Position numbers and translations under genes: made by a program | Source of the DNA: Erwinia sp. | GTDB lineage: Bacteria; Pseudomonadota; Gammaproteobacteria; Enterobacterales; Enterobacteriaceae | Direction of reading: 5' to 3' | Length of the DNA stretch: 64,000 nt | NCBI GenBank assembly: GCA_964016415.1 | Contig: OZ024666.1 | Coordinates: forward strand, 3,019,310-3,083,309 | The notes under the pieces: model-generated | The model's input: the letters and a program-made list of their open reading frames with translations, nothing else | Databases searched by the model: none | Told to the model about the DNA's origin: nothing | In this document: positions 54,894 through 64,000 of the stretch, piece by piece | How the letters are laid out: every line of letters starts with the position of its first letter | How positions within the stretch are numbered: the first letter of the stretch is position 1

Positions 54894-56294
54894 TTGCCAC
54901 ATCAAACACATCACACTACCTCCCGCTGGTTACATCTTGGTGCCGGCGCTTTTCACCGGGCGCATCAGGTCTGGTATCTCAATCAACTTATCAATGCCGG
55001 TAATCATGACTGGTCAATCTTTCTGGCAAATATCCGTAACAGTGCCAGCTAGGAGACACTACGCCAGCTGGCAGCACAACAAGGGCGCTATACCCTTGAG
55101 GTGATCTCGCCACAAGGGGAAACCGATTATCAAACCATGACGGCCATCGATAAGGTGATTCTGTGGGACAGCGGTATAAAGACGCTGGTTAACGAAGGGG
55201 CATTGCCCGATACCAAAATCATCTCTTTTACCGTGACTGAAAGCGGTTATTTCCTCGACGATGACGGTGAGTTAGATTTGGCTGATAAAGCCATTCGCGC
55301 CGATCTTAAAGGCGAGGAAGAGACTCGCACGCTGTATGGTGCGCTGACCAAAATTTTACGGGCGCGTATGCAGCAACAAAGTAGCCCGGTGACGCTGCTC
55401 AATTGCGATAATTTGCGCCATAACGGTGATGCAATCCGTCACGGGCTTAATACCTTTATTTCCGCCCTGAATGAGCCAGAGCTACAAAACTGGGTTAACC
55501 ATAACATCAGCACGCCTAATGGCATGGTAGATAGAATCACCCCAAAATTTGATGAAGAAATTTTTGCCCGGCTGAAAGAGCAGAACATCACCGACGATAA
55601 TGCCTTACTCACCTGTGAGCATTTTGCCCAGTGGGTGATTGAAGATGATTTTATTGCCGGTCGTCCACCGCTGGAAGAGGCCGGAGTGGAGTTTGTCAGC
55701 GATGTGCTCCCCTATGAAGAGGCCAAAATTCGCGTGTTGAACGCCAGCCACAGCGGCGTTGCCTGGGCCGGTGGTGTGATGGGCAAAAAATATATTGACC
55801 AGTCTCTCTCACCCCAGGTAGCCAGCTGGATAACCGCTTATGTCACCGAGGAATTACAAGCCGCTCTGGGAGACACAGCAATCAATCTTGAAGAGTACAG
55901 TGCCACCACTCTGGAGCGCTTTGGCAATAAATGGGTGCGCGATACTGTACAACGTGTCTCCTCTGACAGCATCGCTAAGCTGCACGAGTTTATTGTACCC
56001 ACCCTGAAAACGCGTTACCAACAGGGTGCCGTCCCCTCAGCAGCCTTGATCCTTGTCGCGCTCTACTTTTGTTTCATGCGCCAGCGTCATCAGGGGAAAC
56101 TCGCGTGTGATTATCTCGACAGTACCCTTGACGATGTCGATTTTGCTGCCATTTTCACCGCAGATGATCCTGTTGCCGCATTTGCTGGCACGCGCAAACT
56201 GTTTGGGTCATTGAGCCGCCGTGCGGAACTGGCAGAGGATTTACGCCGTGCGATAGAAATCGTAGAGAACAATCTCATTAACCGGGGAGATTAA
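54894..56294 (+). pseudogene. dalD: D-arabinitol 4-dehydrogenase-like polyol dehydrogenase with an amber stop
   Basis: A long-chain mannitol-dehydrogenase-family enzyme, related to UxuB but closest to D-arabinitol dehydrogenase by motif: [18 protein letters not shown] (nucleotide binding), LLNCDNLRHNGDAIRHGL, GMVDRITPK, catalytic-Lys region LPYEEAKIRVLNASHSGVAWAG. TTG 54894 is the likely start, with AAGGGG upstream. TAG at 55050-55052 sits after NIRNSAS, probably from CAG (Gln), and the frame continues without indel. A restart at the ATG at 55134 would lack the nucleotide-binding N-terminus. The next gene is a sugar carrier 8 bp later, suggesting a polyol-uptake operon. Confidence 0.82.
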
Positions 56295-56302
56295 CGTCAT
56301 AC

Positions 56303-56647
56303 ATGAAAAATATCGTTATTGTCGCCATTACTTTTATTCTGGCACTGCTGTCTATCATCTTTCTGTCACCCTGGCCGGTGGCCCTCGGTACGCTCGCCGC
56401 ATGGGTGACAACCGGGTCGTTTTTTCTTCAGGTGTTGCACATCATTAAGAATAAAGATACCAGCGGGTTATCACTCGGAATGTGGGCAGCGCTGTTTTTT
56501 GGCGTCTCCTGCTGGACCTGGTATGGATTCCGAATGCACGATGTTCCGGTGATGACCGCGAATGGCCTGACCGCTGTCTTGGCACTGGCAGTGATTATGC
56601 TTAAGCTGTATCACGAACGGCCGAGCAAACAGCGCATTCGCCGTTAA
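56303..56647 (+). CDS. SemiSWEET/PQ-loop-type sugar transporter
   Basis: A 114-residue membrane protein. After an additional N-terminal hydrophobic segment (KNIVIVAITFILALLSIIFL), three helices follow in the SemiSWEET pattern: GTLAAWVTTGSFFLQVLHIIKNKDTSGLSLG (PQ-loop-like segment), MWAALFFGVSCWTWYGF and TANGLTAVLALAVIMLKLY. SemiSWEETs dimerise to pass small sugars down a gradient. It is cotranscribed with the polyol dehydrogenase just upstream, so a polyol or pentose is the plausible cargo, but this is inference. Confidence 0.8.
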   Translation: MKNIVIVAITFILALLSIIFLSPWPVALGTLAAWVTTGSFFLQVLHIIKNKDTSGLSLGMWAALFFGVSCWTWYGFRMHDVPVMTANGLTAVLALAVIMLKLYHERPSKQRIRR

Positions 56648-56888
56648 TTGGTCACCATGCCACGGGTGATTTTAAAACCGCGTATCAAGAGGTTACGACC
56701 ACTGAGAAACCCTCTGGACAAAAAGGTATCACGCCGACGCAAAGCCAGTACGGCCACTCATCGTACCGCCCGGTGATCTTGCCATAGCCCTGACCGCCAT
56801 CTCATCGCTAACATCGGGCTGACTAACTGGCGGTCAGCGGGTATACTGAGCGACACTTTTCACTATTTGTATCGCGTGCGGATTCAAC
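56648..56888 (+). promoter_or_regulatory. glyQ promoter region
   Basis: CTGACT (56819-56824), a 17-bp spacer and TATACT (56842-56847) form a good sigma-70 promoter 40-70 bp before glyQ. A 9-bp inverted repeat (CTGACCGCC at 56790-56798 with GGCGGTCAG at 56829-56837) spans the -35 side. No T-box is present, as expected for this group. Confidence 0.6.
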
Positions 56889-57800
56889 ATGCCAAAGTTT
56901 GATACCAAAACCTTTCAGGGGCTGATCCTGACCTTGCAGGATTACTGGGCCCAGCAGGGATGCACCATAGTGCAACCGCTGGACATGGAAGTGGGTGCAG
57001 GCACCTCACACCCGATCACCTGTCTGCGCGCCCTCGGCCCGGAGCCGATTGCTGCGGCCTATGTGCAGCCATCACGCCGTCCGACCGATGGCCGTTATGG
57101 CGAAAACCCTAATCGCCTGCAGCACTACTATCAGTTTCAGGTGATCATTAAACCTTCGCCCGATAATATTCAGGAACTCTACCTCGGTTCCCTGCAGGCA
57201 TTAGGCATTGACCCGACTATCCACGATATCCGTTTTGTGGAAGACAACTGGGAAAACCCGACGCTGGGTGCCTGGGGTCTGGGCTGGGAAGTGTGGCTTA
57301 ATGGTATGGAAGTGACGCAGTTCACTTACTTCCAGCAAGTAGGCGGTCTGGAGTGTAAACCCGTGACCGGCGAGATAACCTACGGACTGGAACGCCTGGC
57401 GATGTATATTCAGGGTGTCGACAGTGTTTATGACCTGGTGTGGAGTGATGGTCCGCTGGGTACAACTACCTACGGCGACGTGTTCCACCAGAATGAAGTA
57501 GAGCAATCTACTTACAATTTTGAATACGCTGATGTCGATTTCCTGTTCAGCTGCTTCGAGCACTATGAAAAAGAGGCGCAACAGCTATTGGCGCTGGAAA
57601 CACCACTGCCTCTGCCCGCCTACGAGCGAATACTGAAGGCGGGTCATACCTTTAACCTGCTCGATGCCAGAAAAGCGATTTCAGTGACCGAACGTCAGCG
57701 CTATATTCTGCGCATTCGTACCCTGACTAAAGCAGTGGCTGAAGCCTATTATGCCTCACGTGAGGCACTGGGCTTCCCGATGTGCAACAACAAAAAATAA
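56889..57800 (+). CDS. glyQ: Glycyl-tRNA synthetase alpha subunit
   Basis: GlyQ, the 303-residue catalytic class II core of the bacterial alpha2beta2 glycyl-tRNA synthetase. The sequence follows E. coli almost residue for residue: [53 protein letters not shown], the motif-3 region [17 protein letters not shown] and FPMCNNKK at the end. It is essential and intact. The beta subunit follows after 9 bp. Confidence 0.97.
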   Translation: MPKFDTKTFQGLILTLQDYWAQQGCTIVQPLDMEVGAGTSHPITCLRALGPEPIAAAYVQPSRRPTDGRYGENPNRLQHYYQFQVIIKPSPDNIQELYLGSLQALGIDPTIHDIRFVEDNWENPTLGAWGLGWEVWLNGMEVTQFTYFQQVGGLECKPVTGEITYGLERLAMYIQGVDSVYDLVWSDGPLGTTTYGDVFHQNEVEQSTYNFEYADVDFLFSCFEHYEKEAQQLLALETPLPLPAYERILKAGHTFNLLDARKAISVTERQRYILRIRTLTKAVAEAYYASREALGFPMCNNKK

Positions 57801-57809
57801 GGGACAGCC

Positions 57810-59879
57810 ATGACTGAAAAAACATTTCTGGTGGAAATCGGCACCGAAGAGCTGCCACCAAAAGCCTTACGTCAGCTCGCCGAATCTTTTGCATCCTCCT
57901 TTACTGCAGAGCTTGATAACGCTGGCCTGACACACGGTGACGTGCTGTGGTATGCCGCGCCGCGCCGTCTGGCGTTAAAAGTGCTGAATCTGGCAGCAGC
58001 ACAACCTGACAGGGAAGTAGAAAAACGTGGCCCAGCCCTCTCGGCTGCGTTCGACAGTAACGGCAACGCGACAAAAGCCGCAGAAGGATGGGTAAGAGGT
58101 TGTGGTATCACTGTCGATCAGGCGGAACAGTTAAAAACCGACAAAGGTGCCTGGTTACTTTACCGTGCTCAGGTAACCGGTGAGCCAGCCCAGGCATTGC
58201 TACCGGGCATGGTGAGCAATGCGCTGGCAAAACTGCCTATTCCTAAGCTGATGCGCTGGGGTGATTCTGATGTACAGTTTGTCCGCCCGGTGCATACAGT
58301 GACATTGCTGCTGGGTGATGAGGCGTTATCTGCGACAATACTGGGCGTAGCCTCGGATCGTATCCTGCGTGGGCACCGCTTTATGGGACAGCCAGAAGTG
58401 ACTATCGACCACGCTGACCAGTATCCTGAGTTGTTACTGGAAAAAGGCAAGGTACAGGCTGATTACGCGGCACGTAAGGCACAAATTAAAGCCGAAGCCG
58501 AAGCCGCAGCGCGTGCTATCGGTGGTCAGGCTGATTTAAGCGACAGTCTGCTGGAAGAGGTCACCTCACTGGTAGAGTGGCCGGTGGTACTCACGGCAAA
58601 ATTTGAAGAAAAATTCCTTGCGGTGCCGGCTGAAGCGCTGGTCTACACCATGAAAGGGGATCAGAAATACTTCCCGGTTTACAGCGCCGATGGCAAGCTG
58701 CTTCCCCATTTTATCTTCGTGACCAACATTGTTTCACGTGATCCTCAGCAGATTATCTCCGGTAATGAGAAAGTGGTACGCCCTCGTCTTGCTGACGCTG
58801 AATTCTTTTTTAACAGCGATCGTAAAAAGCGTCTGGAAGATAATCTGCCACGCCTGGAAACAGTGCTGTTTCAAAAAGAGCTGGGTACGTTACGCGATAA
58901 AACTGACCGCATTCAGGCGCTGGCAGGCTGGATTGCCGGGCAGATCGGGGCAGATGTCAGTCACGCAACCCGCGCCGGGTTGCTGTCAAAATGTGATTTA
59001 ATGACCAACATGGTGTTTGAGTTCACCGATACCCAGGGAGTGATGGGCATGCACTATGCCCGCCATGATGGCGAGGCGGAAGATGTTGCGGTTGCCCTGA
59101 ATGAACAGTATCAGCCACGCTTTGCTGGTGATGCACTGCCGTCAAATCCGGTTGCCTGTGCACTGGCGATTGCCGATAAAATGGATACCCTTGCCGGGAT
59201 CTTTGGTATTGGTCAGCACCCCAAAGGGGATAAAGACCCGTTTGCACTGCGCCGCGCAGCACTCGGGGTTTTGCGTATCATTGTTGAAAAATCACTGCCA
59301 CTTGATCTGCAAACACTGACTGAAGAAGCCGTCCGGCTTTACGGCAGTAAGCTGAGTAATCCTCAGGTAATCAATGAGGTGGTTGATTTTATGCTGGGTC
59401 GCTTCCGTAGCTGGTATCAGGAAGAGGGGCACAGCGTAGACACCATTCAGGCAGTGCTGGCACGCCGTCCGACGCGCCCGGCAGATTTTGATGCCAGAGT
59501 GAAAGCTGTCTCCCATTTCCGCACCCTGGAAGCGGCAGCTACACTTGCCGCCGCCAACAAGCGTGTGTCGAATATTCTCGCCAAATCAACCGAATCGCTG
59601 AACGACGCCGTGGATGCCCGTTGGCTGACAGAGCCTGCCGAAATTATGCTGGCTGAAGCAGTTAATGCATTACGCGATCAACTACAACCGTTATTTGCTG
59701 CCGGACGCTATCAGGAGGCACTGATAGAACTGGCACAATTACGCGCCACTGTTGATGAGTTTTTTGCTCAGGTCATGGTCAATGCTGACGATCAACAGGT
59801 GCGCCTGAATCGTCTTACTCTGCTGGCACAGCTGCGCGATCTGTTCCTGCAGGTCGCGGATATTTCCGTATTGCAATAA
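57810..59879 (+). CDS. glyS: Glycyl-tRNA synthetase beta subunit
   Basis: GlyS (689 residues, as in E. coli) binds tRNA-Gly and completes the synthetase. [24 protein letters not shown] starts the protein, and [47 protein letters not shown] and [18 protein letters not shown] are conserved blocks; the C-terminal anticodon-binding helices end with QVADISVLQ. Intact; cotranscribed with glyQ. Confidence 0.97.
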   Translation: MTEKTFLVEIGTEELPPKALRQLAESFASSFTAELDNAGLTHGDVLWYAAPRRLALKVLNLAAAQPDREVEKRGPALSAAFDSNGNATKAAEGWVRGCGITVDQAEQLKTDKGAWLLYRAQVTGEPAQALLPGMVSNALAKLPIPKLMRWGDSDVQFVRPVHTVTLLLGDEALSATILGVASDRILRGHRFMGQPEVTIDHADQYPELLLEKGKVQADYAARKAQIKAEAEAAARAIGGQADLSDSLLEEVTSLVEWPVVLTAKFEEKFLAVPAEALVYTMKGDQKYFPVYSADGKLLPHFIFVTNIVSRDPQQIISGNEKVVRPRLADAEFFFNSDRKKRLEDNLPRLETVLFQKELGTLRDKTDRIQALAGWIAGQIGADVSHATRAGLLSKCDLMTNMVFEFTDTQGVMGMHYARHDGEAEDVAVALNEQYQPRFAGDALPSNPVACALAIADKMDTLAGIFGIGQHPKGDKDPFALRRAALGVLRIIVEKSLPLDLQTLTEEAVRLYGSKLSNPQVINEVVDFMLGRFRSWYQEEGHSVDTIQAVLARRPTRPADFDARVKAVSHFRTLEAAATLAAANKRVSNILAKSTESLNDAVDARWLTEPAEIMLAEAVNALRDQLQPLFAAGRYQEALIELAQLRATVDEFFAQVMVNADDQQVRLNRLTLLAQLRDLFLQVADISVLQ

Positions 59880-59888
59880 CGCGGTTAT

Positions 59889-59917
59889 CAGGCTACCCAT
59901 ACCCTGTGGGTAGCCTG
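59889..59917. terminator. Hairpin between glyS and the lipid operon
   Basis: A perfect 11-bp inverted repeat (CAGGCTACCCA / TGGGTAGCCTG) with a 7-base loop lies between convergent genes. There is no T-run, but the position fits a bidirectional terminator. Confidence 0.6.
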
Positions 59918-59927
59918 TCACCGGACA

Positions 59928-61040
59928 TCACCTTTCTGTTGATTTATCTTCCGGCTGCCGGCCCATTTTTTGCAAAAATTGTTGCTGTTGAGTCACTAAA
60001 TCAGACAATGACAGTCGCTGATAAGCCACTCCTTTCTCATCGGCTACTTTCTCAATAATCTTACTCCGTGCAGGATAGTGACGATGATTCCAGTGTGGAA
60101 ACAGATGATGAGTCAGGTGCAGGTTTAATCCCCCTAACCAGTACCCTAGCCACTGCGGGCCACAGGACCAGTCAAACGAGGTGGCAAACACATGAGCCAG
60201 CCTCCCTCGCGACATTTTCCCGCTCTCTGGTGGCAGTTCAACGTGCCCTTTCGCCCAGTGTGTACCAATAATCAGCATCACAAACACCAACGAGACTGAA
60301 AGCTGACTGAGCAGGTAGACCACCAGCACATCGGTCAGGGTGAAATGGGTATTCAGTAGCCAGACGGGTAATACAAGACAAAACAGGATATGTCCCCCTT
60401 TGCCACATAAAAAAGGCAGCCAGCCCCGGAACCCTTGTTGCGCCAGGTGTCGGGTAACAGGCGTTAATCCCGCCCGGTCAAGCCAGTCTGCCACCCAGAT
60501 ATACCAGGGGAAAGTCAGCGCGGCCACCAGTGGCCAGTAATAGCGCTGAGCACGCATAAAAGGTCGCCAGCGTTGCCACGGTGTCTGGCGGAGTAAACCA
60601 TTTTCTGCAGTATCCGGGTCATAAGACTCAATATTGGTGTAACTGTGGTGGAAACGTACGTGCCGTACCCGCCAGCAATCAGGGTCCATCCCAAGCGGGA
60701 TAGCCACAATACGGTTCAGCCAGACATTGGCTCGTTTACCACGTAAAAACGCATTGTGTGAGGCCTCATGCACCACATTGACGGTCAGCAGCATAGCGCA
60801 AAACATCATCGCCAGATAACAGAAGAAAAAGGGGATGATGTGGCTCTGATGAAGCGACATCAGATAACAGGTCACACAACCAAGCAGCAGCAGTAGTGCT
60901 TTCGCTCGCGTCCAGCCATCGGCATAGCGATGATCGTCCTGAGCGGACAGGTAAGCACGGGTTTCACGTTGCAATGCTTTAACTAACTGAGGGTCATCTG
61001 CCGGAAAAATCAAAGGGGAGCCTGGCTTAAACAGATTCAT
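59928..61040 (-). CDS. Membrane fatty acid desaturase family protein
   Basis: A 370-residue multi-pass protein with the three histidine clusters of the di-iron acyl desaturases: HEASHNAF (about residue 90-100), HVRFHHSYTN, and HLTHHLFPHWNH near the C-terminus. Such enzymes introduce double bonds or modify acyl chains in the membrane. The start ATG 61040 (MNLFKPGSPL) follows CGGGGA and overlaps the previous gene by 14 bp. It is the last gene of a tightly overlapping set of at least four. The acyl substrate is unknown; four- to six-gene lipid clusters with this enzyme have unknown products. Confidence 0.85.
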   Translation of the reverse strand: MNLFKPGSPLIFPADDPQLVKALQRETRAYLSAQDDHRYADGWTRAKALLLLLGCVTCYLMSLHQSHIIPFFFCYLAMMFCAMLLTVNVVHEASHNAFLRGKRANVWLNRIVAIPLGMDPDCWRVRHVRFHHSYTNIESYDPDTAENGLLRQTPWQRWRPFMRAQRYYWPLVAALTFPWYIWVADWLDRAGLTPVTRHLAQQGFRGWLPFLCGKGGHILFCLVLPVWLLNTHFTLTDVLVVYLLSQLSVSLVFVMLIIGTHWAKGHVELPPESGKMSRGRLAHVFATSFDWSCGPQWLGYWLGGLNLHLTHHLFPHWNHRHYPARSKIIEKVADEKGVAYQRLSLSDLVTQQQQFLQKMGRQPEDKSTER

Positions 61041-62154
61041 GTTTTTTTCCCCGAATTCGCCATCCTGCTCCGGTCGCCAGTACCACACCGTGTAACGCAA
61101 TCAGTGACAAAAAAAGGTACCAGAACGGGTGCTGCCATTCCCAACCGACAAGAAATGTCAGAGGTAACAGCGAGGTTACCAGACACCAGCCAGCAATCCC
61201 CCAGCGGGCACCATCACTGACAGCACCGAGTGTAATTGTCCCGGCAGTCAGTAACAGAAACAAAACCATTTGTTGGTGAGAAACCGTGTCAATCACGTAA
61301 CCATAACGCTGGATATAGCCAAGAACCAGCATAAACAGTAACAGCGCCCCGCTCACTACCATCCAGGGGGCACAGTGAAAACGCGGTTGTCGTGGCTGGG
61401 CGATGCGCCGCATACCTGCAAGACGCAGAAAGGGTAAATTACTCTCACGCAGGAGATTGGCTGATGGCTGGCTGCCGCTTACCCCATACGTGTGTTGATG
61501 TGGAAGAGGAAGACGACAAAATGTGCCAAACAACTTATCCCAAAAAATAAACGTTCCACCGTAATTAGTATCGGCAAAGCGCCGTTCATTGAGGTGATGA
61601 ACACGATGATGGGTTGGTGTCACAAACAGATATTCAAGCCAGCCCAGCTTAGGAGTTAAAGCATTGTGGTTAAGAAACTGTACGGTGTAGTGCAGAACTG
61701 ACACGGTTAAAAACACACTCAGCGGAACACCCAGCCCAGCAAGAACCATAAAGAAAGGGATGGAGGTGAGCGAAGAGTACCAGGAATTTCTCACGCCAAG
61801 GGATAAGTTAAAGTGCTCGCCCTGATGGTGCACAACATGCACCGCCCATAATAGACGTAGCTGGTGATGGAAACGGTGTAACCAGTAGAAACCAAAATCC
61901 CATGCCAGCAGCGCAAATAACCAGACCCAGACTGGTGATATTTCATCAAATACGTGCAGACTGAACTGACTGGCAATCACGCCGTAGCAGAGCACTTCCA
62001 CACAGCGAAACAGCCACAGTACAATGTGACCGGAATTCAGGTTAAAAATCACCTCGTGCCAGTTAACACGCTGCCTGCCAGTCAACTGCAAAATAACCGC
62101 TTCGCCAAAGACAAATACCAGCATGCCTACAACAGGGATCAGTAGTTCACTCAT
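61027..62154 (-). CDS. Sterol desaturase / fatty acid hydroxylase-superfamily protein
   Basis: A 375-residue protein with eight or so hydrophobic segments and the His-cluster set of the superfamily: FGFYWLHRFHHQLRLLWAVHVVHHQGEHFN and TPTHHRVHHLNE. Homologues hydroxylate or desaturate lipids, carotenoids or ornithine lipids using a di-iron centre. The C-terminal third contains additional membrane helices without His clusters. It overlaps the upstream PAP2 gene by 8 bp and the downstream desaturase by 14 bp, showing coupled translation. The substrate cannot be read from sequence. Confidence 0.82.
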   Translation of the reverse strand: MSELLIPVVGMLVFVFGEAVILQLTGRQRVNWHEVIFNLNSGHIVLWLFRCVEVLCYGVIASQFSLHVFDEISPVWVWLFALLAWDFGFYWLHRFHHQLRLLWAVHVVHHQGEHFNLSLGVRNSWYSSLTSIPFFMVLAGLGVPLSVFLTVSVLHYTVQFLNHNALTPKLGWLEYLFVTPTHHRVHHLNERRFADTNYGGTFIFWDKLFGTFCRLPLPHQHTYGVSGSQPSANLLRESNLPFLRLAGMRRIAQPRQPRFHCAPWMVVSGALLLFMLVLGYIQRYGYVIDTVSHQQMVLFLLLTAGTITLGAVSDGARWGIAGWCLVTSLLPLTFLVGWEWQHPFWYLFLSLIALHGVVLATGAGWRIRGKKHESV

Positions 62155-62761
62155 CGGGCCTCCCCGGAATAGCCGGTGGTATTAGCCAGCGCATGACCAG
62201 CCAGCCACAGCTCCAGGCGACTAACATTCCGCCAGCAAGATCAATAAACAGGTGTCTGCAGAGTTGCAGAATGGAAAACCCGATTGCCAGCGCCCATGCC
62301 ACACTCACCAGTGTCAGCCACCCGCAGCGACACAGCGCTATCGCCCATACCGCGAGCATAGTGAGAGCCGCATGCAGCGAAGGAAAACAGTTTTGGCTGG
62401 AGTCAATCGCAATCAACCAGCCAGCCACCTTCACTGCATGCCCTTCCCCTTCCAGTGGGGGGTAATGCATCGTGGTTGGCCACAACAGATACACTGCGCC
62501 CGCCACCAGTGCAGACAGCTGAATCGCCATTGTCAGCCAGCGTATTCGCACCATCGGCACCAGAAAGTACCCTAACGGTACGATCAAGAAGAAGGAGAGG
62601 TAGAGCCAGATTGCTGAGGGTGAATAAGGGATCAGGGTATCAATCCACAGTGGTGGTAACTGATAGCCCGGCCCCTGCAAATGGTCACACAAGGTATAAA
62701 TCACCCCTACCGAGCCCCAGCCAACCAGCAGATGTCCGCTACGTGCGGCTATTGCGCGCAT
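62147..62761 (-). CDS. PAP2-superfamily membrane phosphatase/phosphotransferase
   Basis: A 204-residue protein with about six hydrophobic segments. The PAP2-type motifs are SSQNCFPSLHAALT (about residues 128-141, catalytic His) and LCRHLFIDLAGG (about 171-182, nucleophilic His); the first arginine-containing motif is not clear. The layout resembles the inositol phosphorylceramide synthase/PAP2_3 group, which acts on lipid phosphates. ATG 62761 overlaps the upstream adenylating-enzyme gene by 13 bp. It may remove or transfer a head group in the lipid made by the cluster. Confidence 0.8.
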   Translation of the reverse strand: MRAIAARSGHLLVGWGSVGVIYTLCDHLQGPGYQLPPLWIDTLIPYSPSAIWLYLSFFLIVPLGYFLVPMVRIRWLTMAIQLSALVAGAVYLLWPTTMHYPPLEGEGHAVKVAGWLIAIDSSQNCFPSLHAALTMLAVWAIALCRCGWLTLVSVAWALAIGFSILQLCRHLFIDLAGGMLVAWSCGWLVMRWLIPPAIPGRPDE

Positions 62762-64000
62762 GTTTTTCTCCATTCCCTGACAATACGTCGTCTTTTGAGA
62801 TAAAAATCAGCTTCCCATGTTGTTACCGTAAGTGACCAGTGTAAACCGGCAACATTGATACCCTGCCGGGTAAACAGCTCACTGAGCGCCTGCTGACATT
62901 GCAGCAAGGTGTCAGCATCACAATCCGCCAGCAGAGAAAGCTGATCCGGCTGTGGCTGTATCAGTCGGTAATCAGCGGTTAACGGTAATCTCATCGCCAG
63001 TACCCGGCTACATGCGTCCGCAAATACCGGTATCATCCCGCCGTTCTCATCCGGTAACATCAGCGTATCATCATGGCGACCTTCAATACGTTCGATTGCA
63101 CGGGTTACCCTGCCGCAGGGACACGGCGTACTACGGGCAACCAGAATGTCATCGAGACGATAACGTACAATCGGCTGAGTACTGCGGGTGAAATCCGTGA
63201 TCAGCGGAATAAAACGCTGCTCGTCGAGCCATTGCGGCTCCACATGAATGAACTCTTCATTCAGATGCAGCGTTCCGTGCGCACAGGTCGAGGCTAAAAA
63301 ACCCTCTGTCGCCTGATAGATTTCACCAACCTGACCAAAGACCTGTTCCAGCAGTTGTCTGTCCTGATTATCCAGAACTTCCGCAACGGAGATCACTTTT
63401 TTCACCTCCAGTGTCAGCTTACCTGCCAACACCGCCAGCGCCAGTGCACGCAACACCTGGGCCGGGGCGACAATCAGGGTTGGCGCATCCTGCTGCAGTT
63501 GTTTGATTTGCTCTGGAAAAGAAGCCAGAAGATCATAGAAGGTCAGGGTCAGCCAGCGACTATTGACTTGCTGATAGAGGTTGTTATTCGCCCGTAAAAA
63601 CAGCGCGACACGCTCTTTAGCAAATAGACCGTCAGGCAACGCTTTCGCAAGGATCCCTGCGGCCCAAATTTGTTGCTCCCGGGGGCTGACCACAAACAAT
63701 CCACGCTGCCCGGAAGTGCCAGAGGATAAACCGACACTGAAGCCGCCAACTTCCGGACGAAAATCACGACTCTGCTCGCTCTGCAACGCACATGCCATTA
63801 AACGTTCCCGTTGCAGGCCTGCTGTGTTCATTTGATCAAAATTGGCCATCATCACCGCTTTATCCATCACTGGCCATTGCTCAAATGGCACGGCACAATA
63901 ACGGCGAAACCACGGGCTTTTCACCAGGACCTTATCTCTGAACACTGGAAGCCGTCGCGCCTGCCACAGTTCAAGTGCTTCACGGTGCGTAAAATGTAGC
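62749..64000 (-). CDS. CapK/coenzyme F390 synthetase-like adenylate-forming enzyme, 5' end outside window
   Basis: The frame is open from the window edge (the encoded THREALELWQARRLPVFRDK joins in frame with the listed GTG at 63945), so the gene starts outside. The visible 417 residues show the phosphate-binding VGLSSGTSGQRGLFVVS, the A-loop-type YQATEGFLASTC, then ITDFTRSTQPIVRYRLDDI and a GHDxT-like GRHDDTLML. This is the PaaK/CapK/F390 synthetase group of AMP-forming enzymes, which activate carboxylic acids to adenylates. In this operon it might activate a fatty or aryl acid for transfer to a lipid. The stop overlaps the PAP2 gene start. Confidence 0.83.
   Translation of the reverse strand, partial: LHFTHREALELWQARRLPVFRDKVLVKSPWFRRYCAVPFEQWPVMDKAVMMANFDQMNTAGLQRERLMACALQSEQSRDFRPEVGGFSVGLSSGTSGQRGLFVVSPREQQIWAAGILAKALPDGLFAKERVALFLRANNNLYQQVNSRWLTLTFYDLLASFPEQIKQLQQDAPTLIVAPAQVLRALALAVLAGKLTLEVKKVISVAEVLDNQDRQLLEQVFGQVGEIYQATEGFLASTCAHGTLHLNEEFIHVEPQWLDEQRFIPLITDFTRSTQPIVRYRLDDILVARSTPCPCGRVTRAIERIEGRHDDTLMLPDENGGMIPVFADACSRVLAMRLPLTADYRLIQPQPDQLSLLADCDADTLLQCQQALSELFTRQGINVAGLHWSLTVTTWEADFYLKRRRIVREWRKTCAQ

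Noticed and set aside
56648-56888. A T-box leader for glyQS
   Set aside because: No T-box sequence or specifier hairpin is seen; T-box control of glyQS is a Gram-positive trait.

Overview
The window is chromosomal DNA of an Enterobacterales bacterium. Most genes have close Escherichia/Klebsiella/Erwinia-type counterparts (xylFGH/xylAB/xylR, uxuA-uxuB-uxaC-kdgK-eda, citCDEFXG, glyQS, dcm, selC), and the selenocysteine tRNA gene looks essentially like the E. coli one. What sets it apart is gene decay. At least nine otherwise well-conserved genes carry in-frame stops or single-base indels, alongside a degraded IS and gene remnants. This suggests recent niche restriction (plant or insect association is a guess). 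The single-base indels could partly be sequence errors; the in-frame stops are harder to explain that way. I cannot name the genus.

Layout. 1-5.7 kb: end of a DegT-type aminotransferase, an alpha-glucoside PTS plus GH4 6-phospho-alpha-glucosidase pair with a divergent GntR regulator, and thiD. 6-13.2 kb: a citrate lyase operon (citC-D-E-F-X-G) led by an AEC-type carrier (broken by a stop) and a fumarylacetoacetate-hydrolase-family enzyme, in place of the usual CitT/CitS and Oad genes. 13.5-15.7 kb: a BglH-type porin behind a BglG-type antiterminator target overlapping a terminator. 15.7-19.8 kb: a XylR paralogue, a broken C-S lyase and a frameshifted NhaC antiporter. 19.8-28.2 kb: a complete hexuronate regulon (uxuR, exuT, uxuA-uxuB-uxaC-kdgK-eda) with several TGGTTAACCA-type operators; uxuA has a +1 frameshift that makes an apparent uxuA-uxuB fusion.

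28.5-38.4 kb: a broken cytochrome b561, a GNAT acetyltransferase, then the xylose locus. Its regulator xylR is frameshifted and the ABC transporter genes xylG and xylH carry stops, but xylF, xylA and xylB are intact. 38.4-44.2 kb: a TonB receptor / RhtX-like exporter-importer / small protein operon with its own FecI sigma factor and a doubly interrupted FecR. 44.5-47.7 kb: a DUF1471 periplasmic protein, a two-component system and an aldo-keto reductase remnant. 48.2-54.6 kb: dcm without vsr, then a likely genomic island at selC (GntR regulator, decayed IS3-family element, truncated unknown gene, rhuM, IS remnant).

54.9-59.9 kb: a broken D-arabinitol-type dehydrogenase with a SemiSWEET sugar carrier, then glyQS. 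59.9-64 kb: a tightly overlapping four-gene lipid-type operon (CapK/F390-like adenylating enzyme, PAP2 phosphatase, sterol-desaturase-family hydroxylase, membrane desaturase) that runs off the window and is the best candidate for an undescribed pathway here.
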